Assembly: GCF_002240415.1 (NCBI RefSeq)
Contig: NZ_CP020028.1
Coordinates: forward strand, 1,389,501 to 1,453,500
Source of the DNA: Paenibacillus kribbensis
GTDB lineage: Bacteria; Bacillota; Bacilli; Paenibacillales; Paenibacillaceae
Direction: 5' to 3'
Length of the DNA: 64,000 nt
This document shows, one piece after another, positions 52,720 through 61,590 of this stretch. Below the pieces are notes generated by a model. The model did no database searches. It worked only from the letters and a program-made list of their open reading frames with translations, and was not told the DNA's origin. The translations under genes and the position numbers were made by a program. Each line of letters opens with the position of its first letter. The first letter of the stretch is position 1.

Positions 52720-52974
52720 ATGGATACGAAAAAATGCCCATGTTGCGGTAATTTTACTGTTGAAGAGGATTTTGATATTTGTGAAGTTTGTTATTGGCAG
52801 TATGATACTATTGCACACAATAATCCTGATATAGCCATGGGAGCGAATAAGATTTCTTTGAAGATGGCGCAAAAGAATTATAAAACTTTTGGGGCTTCTG
52901 AAGAGAGATTTATAGTTAAGGTCAGAAAACCAATATCGGAGGAACTTCCAGAAAACAATACTGAGAGTGATTAA
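52720..52974 (+). CDS. CPCC-family cysteine-rich protein, probable immunity protein
   Basis: An 84-residue protein with KKCPCCGNFT near the N-terminus and ICEVCYWQYD about 13 residues later. The two Cys pairs are likely to bind zinc, as in the CPCC family. Such proteins often lie next to polymorphic toxins. It begins 15 bases after the toxin stop with AGAGAGG upstream, so co-expression and neutralisation of the toxin are inferred. Confidence 0.8.
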   Translation: MDTKKCPCCGNFTVEEDFDICEVCYWQYDTIAHNNPDIAMGANKISLKMAQKNYKTFGASEERFIVKVRKPISEELPENNTESD

Positions 52975-52990
52975 CATAAAAGCGAGTCTT

Positions 52991-53167
52991 AGAGGAGGAG
53001 ATACATTTGATGAGGATTACCCAGTACGGAATTTAACGGATTCTGGGGTGAAGTATGGAAAGTCCCTCTCCCAGAATAATGGTAGAAAGCATTTGTTTTT
53101 TTAAGAGAGTGCTGCTGTAATAGCTAAAGTTCGTAATTTGGAGGATAAGGTTGTAAAGAAGAAATGA
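52991..53167 (+). pseudogene. Orphan toxin C-terminal cassette with an in-frame stop
   Basis: One frame runs through RGGDTFDEDYPVRNLTD, GVKYGKSLSQNNGRKHLFF, a single TAA (53102-53104), then ESAAVIAKVRNLEDKVVKKK and TGA. It has no start codon or secretion domain, but reads like the end of a polymorphic toxin left behind by recombination. Its stop overlaps the next gene's ATG (ATGA), the typical spacing of toxin and immunity gene. Confidence 0.55.
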
Positions 53168-53400
53168 ACGCTGAGATTGTAGAAATCATTAATGAATGGA
53201 ATCCAATCAAAATATACCCTTTAATAGAAGATGAGTACTATTCGGAAATACGTAAAATTTATGAGATTAAAACAAACTCTGTAGAAGAATTAGCTGAACA
53301 AATCCATGTTGTATTTGTACAAGCTTTTAAAAAGGAGTTCAACAAAAGTATCGAAGAATGCTGGTGGATTGCTGAGAAAATAATTGATCTTATAAAATAG
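53164..53400 (+). CDS. DUF1871 family protein, probable immunity protein
   Basis: A 78-residue protein matching the DUF1871 pattern (INEWNPIKIYPLIEDEYYSEI ... LAEQIHVVFVQAFKKEF ... CWWIAEKIIDLI), found in firmicutes and frequently next to toxins. It overlaps the toxin-tip relic by four bases. Its start has GGAGG about 20 bases upstream, inherited from the toxin frame, consistent with translational coupling to a toxin gene that is now broken. It may protect against the lost toxin. Confidence 0.75.
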   Translation: MNAEIVEIINEWNPIKIYPLIEDEYYSEIRKIYEIKTNSVEELAEQIHVVFVQAFKKEFNKSIEECWWIAEKIIDLIK

Positions 53401-53402
53401 CG

Positions 53403-53771
53403 ATTGCGGGTACATGGTCGATTCAAGATATTATCAGTCATATTATGGGTTGGGACAAAAGCTTGACTAAGACGCTTATACAGATTATCAATGATGAACA
53501 AGTCTCGTTCCAGGAACAACCCGATGTACAGGCATTTAACGATGCATCCGTTGCGTTCGGCAGAAATATGAAACCACATGAGTTGTTAAATGAAGCTATT
53601 GCTCAGCGCAAGCAAATGATTAGGAAGCTCAAAATGGTTTCAGAATTAGCTTTTGTCCGTCCATTTCCTAATAGTCCATACACCATGGAAAATTTTTTGC
53701 AACAGATGTTTGTTCTGCATGACAGACATCATAAAGAGCAAATCATGAAAGCTCTTCGAGCCATTCGCTGA
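53403..53771 (+). pseudogene. DinB-family protein missing its N-terminus
   Basis: The open frame reads GTWSIQDIISHIMGWDKSLTK and continues to MFVLHDRHHKEQIMKALR, the core and last helices of a DinB/DfsB four-helix protein. These normally have about 30-40 residues before the GxWS motif; here the frame begins directly after the DUF1871 stop, with an upstream in-frame stop at 53385. An internal ATG at 53445 could give a 108-residue product, but one metal-binding helix would be lost. This marks the right junction of the island. Confidence 0.7.
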
Positions 53772-53845
53772 CGTTAGTCTGGGATTACTGGATTGTGCGC
53801 CTGAGCGGCAAAGGACGAAAGCGCCCATTAGTCTGCGTCCTGCAA

Positions 53846-53889
53846 TAAAAAAAGTCGTCTCTCCCCAATAAGGAGAAACGACTTTTTTA
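53846..53889. terminator. Bidirectional terminator between dinB relic and mnmA
   Basis: AAAAAAGTCGTCTCTCC and GGAGAAACGACTTTTTT pair around CCAATAA, with T-runs on both strands, serving the two convergent genes. Confidence 0.85.
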
Positions 53890-53915
53890 ATTAGTCGACC
53901 AAACCGATTATTCAT

Positions 53916-55055
<1,140 letters not shown>

Positions 55056-55259
55056 TCATTATTGTTGTAGAACCCACCTATTGTAACATAAACGATAATG
55101 AGTTACGATGTTTGGACGATTAAACGACAAGGCGAACGATGGGAGAAAACTACATAAAACGGGCTAAAGCCGTTCCAAATCGCTCGAAAACAACTTTTTT
55201 TAAGATTGTATCTGTAATGTTTCCCTTTACCTGCCCTAATATGTTAACATAAGCTGAGG

Positions 55260-55325
55260 GTTAGGATCGGAATAGAGAGGTTTACAACACCAATTATTCC
55301 GCGTGTTTAACGGAATTGTTACTAT
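55260..55325 (+). promoter_or_regulatory. Possible CymR autoregulatory sites
   Basis: CGGAATAG (55268), the inverted copy ATTATTCCG (55294-55302) and CGGAATTG (55312) form a cluster of GGAAT half-sites upstream of cymR. CymR boxes contain GGAATT-type half-sites; binding here is inferred. Confidence 0.35.
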
Positions 55326-55341
55326 AAGTGAGGTGGCACAA

Positions 55342-55761
55342 TTGAAAATATCAACGAAAGGCCGCTATGGCCTGACCATTATGATGGAGCTTGCTGCCAA
55401 GTTTGGCGAAGGTCCAACTTCTTTGAAAAGTATTGCCGAAAAAAATCAGCTCTCCGAGCATTATCTGGAGCAGCTTATTGCACCTTTGCGTAATGCAGGT
55501 TTGGTAAAAAGTATCCGTGGTGCTTACGGCGGTTATATTCTTGCCAGTGAACCGGCAGGAGTAACAGCGGGAGATATCATTCGTGTATTGGAGGGTCCGA
55601 TTTCACCAGTCGATTTCACGGAAGAAGACGATCCGGCCAAACGCCAGCTCTGGCTGCGAATTCGTGACAGCATTGCAGAAGTGCTGGATTCCACAACGCT
55701 GAAGGACTTGATCACATACCAGGAACATGATGAGTTTGATAATTATATGTTCTATATTTGA
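55342..55761 (+). CDS. cymR: Rrf2-family cysteine metabolism repressor
   Basis: A 139-residue protein, matching B. subtilis CymR (138). Its winged helix shows KISTKGRYGLTIMMELA, QLSEHYLEQLIAPLRNAGLV and SIRGAYGGYILA. There are no cluster-binding Cys residues, which separates it from IscR. CymR, with CysK, represses sulfur-assimilation genes when cysteine is plentiful. The start is a TTG at 55342 after GAGGTGG. The cysteine desulfurase gene follows after 12 bases, as in B. subtilis. Confidence 0.93.
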   Translation: MKISTKGRYGLTIMMELAAKFGEGPTSLKSIAEKNQLSEHYLEQLIAPLRNAGLVKSIRGAYGGYILASEPAGVTAGDIIRVLEGPISPVDFTEEDDPAKRQLWLRIRDSIAEVLDSTTLKDLITYQEHDEFDNYMFYI

Positions 55762-55773
55762 GGTGGGATTAAC

Positions 55774-56925
55774 ATGAACAGAATTTATCTGGATCATGCC
55801 GCATCGACTCCTTTGCATCCTGAGGTTGCGCAGACTATGATGGACATCATGACCGGCCAATTCGGCAACGCTTCAAGCGTTCATGCCTTTGGCCGGGATG
55901 CCAAGCGCACCGTCAGTGCTGCGAGGGATGCCGTTGCGGCCTCTTTGGGCTGCAAGCCTGAAGAAATCGTATTTACAAGTGGAGGGACAGAAAGCGATAA
56001 TCTGGCCCTGTTCGGGACGGCTACGGCAGATGGACGTACTTCCGGCCATATCATTACGACCACGACTGAGCATCATGCGGTGCTTCATGCTTGCGACGAG
56101 CTTGAAAAAGCAGGCTATGAGGTAACCTACGTTCCGGTCAACGGCTTTGGACGTGTCAACCCTGCGGATGTAGAGGCTGCCATACGACCGGATACGTTTT
56201 TGATCAGCATGATGTATGCCAACAATGAGATAGGCGTCATCCAGCCGATCCATGAAGTAGGACAGATTGCGAGAGAACACGGCATTGTATTCCATGTAGA
56301 TGCGGTTCAAGCTTTTGGTCATATTCAGATAGACTGCCAGAGCCTTCCGATTGATTTGCTTAGCGTATCTGGTCATAAGATTAACGGTCCACAGGGGATG
56401 GGGGCTTTGTATATCCGTCAGGGTACACGCATCCAGCCGCTAATGCATGGAGGACTCCAGGAGAAGAAACGCCGTGCCGGTACCGAAAACATCGCGGGAA
56501 TTGCCGGTCTGGCAAAAGCCGCAACGCTCGCCAGTGCGTCCATAGAGGAACGTTCGGCGTACGATACAACGCTTCGTCAAACCTTGCTGAAAGCATTGGG
56601 AGACACTTTGGGAAGCGATGCTTTTGTGATCAATGGTGATCCGGAGCATTCTTTACCGAATGTCGTGAATATCAGCTTCCCGGCCATTGGTACAGAAACC
56701 ATGCTAATGAACCTCGATATGGAAGGCATTGCAGCGGCCAGCGGCTCAGCCTGCACTTCCGGGTCTCTGGAGTTGTCGCATGTACTGCAGGCGATGAATC
56801 TTCCTGAAGATGTTTTGAAATCAGCGATTCGTTTTAGCTTCGGTTTGGGTAATACTACGGAAGAAATGGAATACACGGCCCAGAAAATTGAAACCATATG
56901 GAAGCGGCTGCGTACTAGGTACTAG
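55774..56925 (+). CDS. Cysteine desulfurase (YrvO type)
   Basis: A 383-residue class V aminotransferase. The PLP-binding Lys202 lies in SGHKINGP, with the His and Asp of TEHHAV and HVDAVQAFG, and the catalytic Cys327 is in SGSACTSGS. The N-terminal IYLDHAASTPLHP is typical. It takes sulfur from cysteine and, given cymR and mnmA next door, is the YrvO-type donor for tRNA 2-thiolation; iron-sulfur assembly is the other possible role. AGGTGG precedes the ATG, 12 bases after cymR. Confidence 0.95.
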   Translation: MNRIYLDHAASTPLHPEVAQTMMDIMTGQFGNASSVHAFGRDAKRTVSAARDAVAASLGCKPEEIVFTSGGTESDNLALFGTATADGRTSGHIITTTTEHHAVLHACDELEKAGYEVTYVPVNGFGRVNPADVEAAIRPDTFLISMMYANNEIGVIQPIHEVGQIAREHGIVFHVDAVQAFGHIQIDCQSLPIDLLSVSGHKINGPQGMGALYIRQGTRIQPLMHGGLQEKKRRAGTENIAGIAGLAKAATLASASIEERSAYDTTLRQTLLKALGDTLGSDAFVINGDPEHSLPNVVNISFPAIGTETMLMNLDMEGIAAASGSACTSGSLELSHVLQAMNLPEDVLKSAIRFSFGLGNTTEEMEYTAQKIETIWKRLRTRY

Positions 56926-57061
56926 GGTTTTCTCCACATTTTAATAAGAAGGGAGGGCGGTTTTCCATTTCATTACATGAACGGAAGCAAGGTCTGACAG
57001 GCATGTACGAAAAGGACCGCACCTTCGTTCGGATTTGCAGAATGAGGAGGTACCCTATATT

Positions 57062-57583
57062 ATGAAGCTTCAGGATATGATCGGGCTTACCGTTTTTGAT
57101 GTGGAGAACGGGAAGCAGATTGGTAAAATACATGATTTTATGGTGACTGCTAATTGGAGAATTACGGGGATCGAGCTGGAAGGCAAAGGCCTTTTTTCTT
57201 CTCAAGTGAAGGTCGTTGCTTGGGATGACATCGTTGCGTATGGTGAAGATGCGATCATGATCCGTAATCAGCAGGCGGTACGTAAAACGGAGGCTCGTGA
57301 GATACAACATACGTACTTGCTTGGACCTGGTAAACTGAAGGATTTATCTGTGCTGACAGAGGAAGGGCTTATGCTCGGACACATTTCGGATGTTTATTTC
57401 GATCAGGAAATGGGCAATAACATAATAGGCTTGGAAATCAGCGATGGTTTTGTATCGGATATTATAGAAGGGCGGAAATGGCTGCCCTGCACCGAAGATA
57501 TGTCCATCGGGGAAAATGCTGTCATGGTGCCCCCGTTAAGCGAGCAGCGTCTGGAAAAAGCCATATATTCTGTTAATGGATAG
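57062..57583 (+). CDS. yrrD: PRC-barrel domain protein (YrrD-like)
   Basis: A 173-residue protein with two PRC-barrel repeats: MKLQDMIGLTVFDVENGKQIG and the related LKDLSVLTEEGLMLGHISDV about 95 residues later. PRC-barrels occur in RNA-processing and photosynthetic proteins; the role of YrrD is unknown. AGGAGG lies about 11 bases before ATG 57062. The position, after the cymR-iscS pair and before alaS, matches yrrD in B. subtilis. Confidence 0.85.
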   Translation: MKLQDMIGLTVFDVENGKQIGKIHDFMVTANWRITGIELEGKGLFSSQVKVVAWDDIVAYGEDAIMIRNQQAVRKTEAREIQHTYLLGPGKLKDLSVLTEEGLMLGHISDVYFDQEMGNNIIGLEISDGFVSDIIEGRKWLPCTEDMSIGENAVMVPPLSEQRLEKAIYSVNG

Positions 57584-57806
57584 GGTGAGTTTATTGAGAT
57601 GTCCGAATTGTAATTCGAAAGATATCGGCAAAATCGGCTCCCATCAATTTTATTGCTGGGGATGCTTTATCGAACTTCAGGTGAATGGTGAGAAAATGTC
57701 CGTCTACCAGGTAGAAGAGGATGGAACGCTTAGTTCATTGGATGACCTGTTCTTCGGAGATGAAATGGTGCAACAGGACTTGCCGCAGATCCACGCTTCT
57801 TCTTAA
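57576..57806 (+). CDS. Small zinc-ribbon protein of unknown function
   Basis: A protein of up to 76 residues with CPNCNSKDIG and YCWGCFIEL, two CxxC pairs that should bind one zinc ion, followed by an acidic tail. The ATG at 57576 overlaps the previous gene by eight bases but has no site; a TTG at 57594, six bases after GGTGA, would start directly at RCPNC and is perhaps the true start. It is probably co-transcribed with the PRC-barrel gene. Confidence 0.75.
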   Translation: MDRVSLLRCPNCNSKDIGKIGSHQFYCWGCFIELQVNGEKMSVYQVEEDGTLSSLDDLFFGDEMVQQDLPQIHASS

Positions 57807-57907
57807 GCTTTACGCACGGAGCGGACAGGCTGTCTACTATGGAGTGTTTTCTAACCCATTGCTTGAATATGACTCAATGGGTAGATATGGCTTGATAAAA
57901 ATAACGA

Positions 57908-57957
57908 AGAGGGTGACTCCCGGTGGCTGTATTGGCCTGGGAGTCACCCTCTTTTGT
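57908..57957 (+). terminator. Strong intrinsic terminator
   Basis: AAGAGGGTGACTCCC pairs perfectly with GGGAGTCACCCTCTT, followed by TTGTTTG. It serves the zinc-ribbon gene and, on the other strand, the chemoreceptor. Confidence 0.88.
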
Positions 57958-57985
57958 TTGCACGGTTCTGCGAAGACATCAATGC

Positions 57986-59959
57986 TTACAGTTTAAAGCG
58001 TTTGACCTCTTCCAGCAGAAGATCCGCGTGCGAATCGAGTTTGGCGGAAAGGTCGGCAATGTTGTTCATGGCATGGCCTTGTTCTTGCACGGAGGAAGCG
58101 ACTTCCTCGGTAGAAGCTGCACTTTGTTCAGAGACGGCGACCACGCTGGAGATAACGTCGGAAATATGTCCGGCATTCACGCGGAGTTGATCCGTCGCGG
58201 CTGAAACGTCCCCAATTTGGGTAAGCATATGCTGAGAAGCTCCGCGGATGGATTCAAACGCCTGTCTCGTCGCGGTGGCTGCCTGCTCCTGTTCAGCAGT
58301 TACAGTAAGAGCCTTTTTCATTTCCTCCGTACTTCGTAGTCCTGCAATTTTGATTTCTTCCAGCTTATTCATGATACTGTCACTGGAACTGCCCGCTTGT
58401 TCAGCCAGCTTCCGCACTTCCCCTGCGACGACGGCAAAACCTCGTCCGTGTTCCCCGGCTCTTGCTGCTTCGATGGACGCATTGAGGGCCAGCAGGTTTG
58501 TTTGGGCAGCGATATCGTGGATGGCACCGGCCAGACGCTCGATATCCTGAGTTTTTAGAGTGAGTGAATCTACCGCTTCTCCTGCCGCAGTCGTCGTTTG
58601 TCTGGACTCTGCTGCAAGCTTCGCTTGACGCTCTGCTGTTTCATACCCTGCCACCACGGCAGAATCTGTCTCGAACACCGCAGTTTGAGTCCGTTTGACA
58701 CTTTCTCCAATCAGGTTGATAGAGTCTGTCATGTGAGTTAGCTTCTCAGAGCCGGAATACACGGCCTCAGCCTGATCGCTCGCTCCTTGAGCAAGCTCTT
58801 GAACTGCACTGGCGATTTGTGACGCGATGGTTCCCGTATCTTTGGCATGCTGGTGCATATCATGCGAAGCTGAGCTGACATCGACGGCTGTATCTGCTAC
58901 CTTGCGCAGGAGGTTAGAGAGGTTATCAGACATGATATTAAAATCCGCACCCAGGCTGGCGATTTCATCCTTACCCTTAATATCCACTCGTGTTGTCATA
59001 TCCCCTTCAGCTACTCGTTTGACGTTCACTTGAAGCTTCCGAATCGGCTTGATAAAGCTGTTTGCCGCCCAGATCGCCAGCAGCATGGCAACGACGAAGA
59101 TAATAGCAACAGTAATCAACAGTTGGTTACGAGTGGAGTAGTACTCCTGAAAAGCAATATCTTTTGAAATAGACAATCCTACAATCCAGCCTGTGCTGGG
59201 CATCTTTTTAAAATAAAGCTGGCGCTCACTGCCATTGTAGCTGTAGTCTGCTTTTCCCGAAGTGGCGCTCAGCAGGGCTGCAGTTGACGAACCTAGCTCG
59301 GGCGTATCCTTGAGATTTTTACCAGCCAGCTTGCTGTCTGGATGTGCGACCACGACTCCGTTTTGGTCAATCAGAAATGCATAGCCTAATCCGTTCAGGT
59401 TTATGTCTTTAATGATTTTGGTCATATCGTTTAACAAAATATCTTCACTGACAACCCCAGTGATGGAGCCGTTGGAATCCTTGAGTGGCTTCGCAATCGA
59501 GATGGTGAAATCGGTGCTGGCCGCATCAATATATGGGGAGGAATAATATATTTCCCCTTTGGCTTTGGCATCCTTGTACCACGGACGGGCACGAGGATCA
59601 TAGCCTGCTTCAAACCAGCCGGAGCCATCCCAGTAGGTTCCATCCTCAAGTCCAGCATAAATGTTAGCGATACTTTGATCCTTATAATTTTGAAAGGCCG
59701 CTTTCAGGGAAACTAATTTGACATCTGATGGTATATCAGCTGATTGCAATTCGGCAGCCAGCGTTTCGATAATTTGGGCATTCCCGCGCGTCCACCCGTC
59801 GAGCTGGTTGACAGTTTCGGAGGCTTTGCTGCTCATAAGCTCTTGGATGTCACGGTTAGCCTGATTTTTAATGCTTGTCATGCTAATGACAGACAAAGGT
59901 CCAGCCGCAACGACAACAATGCAAGTAAAAAGGAGAATAAGTTTCATTTTCAAGTTCAT
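57986..59959 (-). CDS. Methyl-accepting chemotaxis protein with dCache sensor
   Basis: A 657-residue chemoreceptor. TM1 is at about 7-29 and an extracytoplasmic dCache domain at about 33-275, with [32 protein letters not shown] and [18 protein letters not shown]2 (about 280-300) and HAMP (about 302-355) follow, then a long signalling coiled coil whose tip reads [20 protein letters not shown]. The PWY...D sensor pattern is that of amino-acid-type dCache domains, so an amino acid or organic acid ligand is plausible. On the minus strand GGAGGT lies nine bases before the ATG. It stands alone. Confidence 0.94.
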   Translation of the reverse strand: MNLKMKLILLFTCIVVVAAGPLSVISMTSIKNQANRDIQELMSSKASETVNQLDGWTRGNAQIIETLAAELQSADIPSDVKLVSLKAAFQNYKDQSIANIYAGLEDGTYWDGSGWFEAGYDPRARPWYKDAKAKGEIYYSSPYIDAASTDFTISIAKPLKDSNGSITGVVSEDILLNDMTKIIKDINLNGLGYAFLIDQNGVVVAHPDSKLAGKNLKDTPELGSSTAALLSATSGKADYSYNGSERQLYFKKMPSTGWIVGLSISKDIAFQEYYSTRNQLLITVAIIFVVAMLLAIWAANSFIKPIRKLQVNVKRVAEGDMTTRVDIKGKDEIASLGADFNIMSDNLSNLLRKVADTAVDVSSASHDMHQHAKDTGTIASQIASAVQELAQGASDQAEAVYSGSEKLTHMTDSINLIGESVKRTQTAVFETDSAVVAGYETAERQAKLAAESRQTTTAAGEAVDSLTLKTQDIERLAGAIHDIAAQTNLLALNASIEAARAGEHGRGFAVVAGEVRKLAEQAGSSSDSIMNKLEEIKIAGLRSTEEMKKALTVTAEQEQAATATRQAFESIRGASQHMLTQIGDVSAATDQLRVNAGHISDVISSVVAVSEQSAASTEEVASSVQEQGHAMNNIADLSAKLDSHADLLLEEVKRFKL

Positions 59960-60169
59960 GTAACGACCTCCGATGATTCAGAAATATGAAAATCTAATAG
60001 TTCTTTGTACTTATATCGACAGATGGAATGAATTTGTTAATTAATTTCATCCGTTTTCATCATTTTTTTACAATGGACATTAATGGTAAACGCCAGAATC
60101 CAAAGGAAGGATTAAAGTAAAGATACAGGCATATACTTAAAGAAGGCTAGTCCGGTAAGGGGGCACAAT

Positions 60170-61237
60170 ATGGAGCAATTAACGAAAAGTAGACTGTTCC
60201 GGTACGGAATATGGACGCTGCTGGGACTTGTCATTCTATATTTTATCTGGCTGCTGCGACCTTTGTTTTTGAATCTGTATGATTTTCTGAAAACAATCAT
60301 TGCTCCGTTTGCGGTAGCGATGATCATTTCCTATGTTCTCAATCCTATTGTCAGTATGCTGGGCGGTCGCAAGGTGCCTCGAAGTGTAGCCGTGCTGCTT
60401 ATCTATGCTGTATTTTTGGCCAGCCTTATTGTCATTTTGATGAATCTGATCCCGATGTTTATTGAACAACTGGATGAGCTGAATGAGCATTTGCCTGAAC
60501 TGACCATGCATGCACAGGGATTAATGTCGAATATGGATAGCGGCATTTTGCCTCAAGGGGTGCGAACGGGGATGAACCAATGGTTTTTCCAACTGGAAAA
60601 CCGCATGGCTACGGGGATTTCCAACTTTATGGATAACATTGGTAGCATGATCAACATGCTGTTCAATGTATTCATTGTGCCATTTCTCATTTTTTATATT
60701 TTAAAGGATTTTGAAGTGTTCGAGCGGACGATTGTATCTTATCTCCCGCGTTCTCGCCGTAAGGCGATTGTAACGGTGCTTAAGGAAATTGATCAGGCAC
60801 TTGGCAACTATGTCAGAGGACAGCTGCTGGTATGCGTCATTATCGGCGTAATGGCTTATATCGGATATATGCTGGTTGGTATGCCTTATGCGCTATTGCT
60901 GGCAGGTGTGGTGGCGATTTTTAATATTGTTCCGTATTTGGGCCCTTTTTTGGGGGCTGCTCCGGCGGTAGTAATGGCTTCTACGGTTTCCTTCAAAATG
61001 GTGCTGTTGGTCGTGGTCGTGAACACCTGCATTCAAATACTGGAAAGTAATGTAATTTCCCCTCAGGTAGTCGGACGAACCCTGCATCTGCATCCGATAT
61101 CCATCATATTCGCCCTGTTGGTGGGTGGAGAAATAGCGGGAATTACCGGCTTGATTTTGGCAGTTCCGGTGATGGCCGTATTAAAGGTAGCGCTTCAGCA
61201 TTTTTTTGCTTATTATGTGAAGCGTAAACCGATCTGA
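60170..61237 (+). CDS. AI-2E family (UPF0118) membrane transporter, YrrI-like
   Basis: A 355-residue membrane protein with the family layout: two N-terminal helices, RSVAVLLIYAVFLASL, a soluble segment (about 95-150), then PFLIFYILKDFE, GVVAIFNIVPYLGPFLGA and the C-terminal helices with PQVVGRTLHLHPISIIFALLVGG. The family includes autoinducer-2 exporters and sodium-proton antiporters; the substrate here is unknown. TAAGGGGGC precedes the ATG. It lies immediately upstream of alaS as yrrI does in B. subtilis. Confidence 0.9.
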   Translation: MEQLTKSRLFRYGIWTLLGLVILYFIWLLRPLFLNLYDFLKTIIAPFAVAMIISYVLNPIVSMLGGRKVPRSVAVLLIYAVFLASLIVILMNLIPMFIEQLDELNEHLPELTMHAQGLMSNMDSGILPQGVRTGMNQWFFQLENRMATGISNFMDNIGSMINMLFNVFIVPFLIFYILKDFEVFERTIVSYLPRSRRKAIVTVLKEIDQALGNYVRGQLLVCVIIGVMAYIGYMLVGMPYALLLAGVVAIFNIVPYLGPFLGAAPAVVMASTVSFKMVLLVVVVNTCIQILESNVISPQVVGRTLHLHPISIIFALLVGGEIAGITGLILAVPVMAVLKVALQHFFAYYVKRKPI

Positions 61238-61276
61238 TTTTGTATGTTTTCCTAATGCATCCTGTCTGAAATCGCG

Positions 61277-61305
61277 TTGACACGGCTAAATGACACGGAT
61301 ATACT
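61277..61305 (+). promoter_or_regulatory. Sigma-A promoter of alaS
   Basis: TTGACA (61277-61282), exactly 17 bases, then TATACT (61300-61305): close to consensus and directly upstream of the T-box leader. Confidence 0.8.
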
Positions 61306-61311
61306 GAATTG

Positions 61312-61535
61312 AGTATGTTTAAATGTGTTTATCCAGTAGGGAAAGCTCATTTCGGAGTGCGGGCTGAACCCGCCGGGATGCTCCCGTTACCAGTGAAAAC
61401 AAGGCGATCGCTCGTCCGTTAAACAGATGCCTGAGTGTGCAGCTTGCACATGTGGCATTTCGTACAGAGGGGACGGCGATAACCAGGGTGGTACCGCGAT
61501 ACAATCGTCCCTGATCCGTTCAGGGGCGTTTTTCT
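61312..61535 (+). promoter_or_regulatory. T-box riboswitch leader of alaS
   Basis: Stem I begins near CCAGTAGGGAAAG (61333). The T-box core AGGGTGGTACCGCG (61484-61497) has UGGU, which fits the A73 of tRNA-Ala. The terminator CGTCCCTGA/TTCAGGGGCG with five Ts ends at 61533. Uncharged tRNA-Ala would antiterminate alaS. It contains no coding sequence. Confidence 0.92.
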
Positions 61536-61590
61536 GTTTTTTATGGCCTGTGCCAAGAACAAGTGACACCATAACTAGGAGGCTACTTAT

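Larger units (their letters stand above)
43162..53402. mobile_element. Accessory island between PPK2 and DinB, with recombinase relics
   Basis: About 10 kb of AT-rich DNA splits the core order rarA ... mnmA. It starts with a broken tyrosine recombinase reading toward the left edge and contains a broken serine recombinase, a ParB-like relic, a quorum-sensing pair and a toxin-immunity cluster. It ends where a DinB gene lacks its N-terminus. No tRNA or direct-repeat attachment site was found, so the limits are inferred. Confidence 0.45.

Noticed and set aside
57721..58204. Plus-strand frames over the end of the chemoreceptor gene
   Set aside because: They run through the terminator and the reverse of the chemoreceptor and have no ribosome-binding sites.
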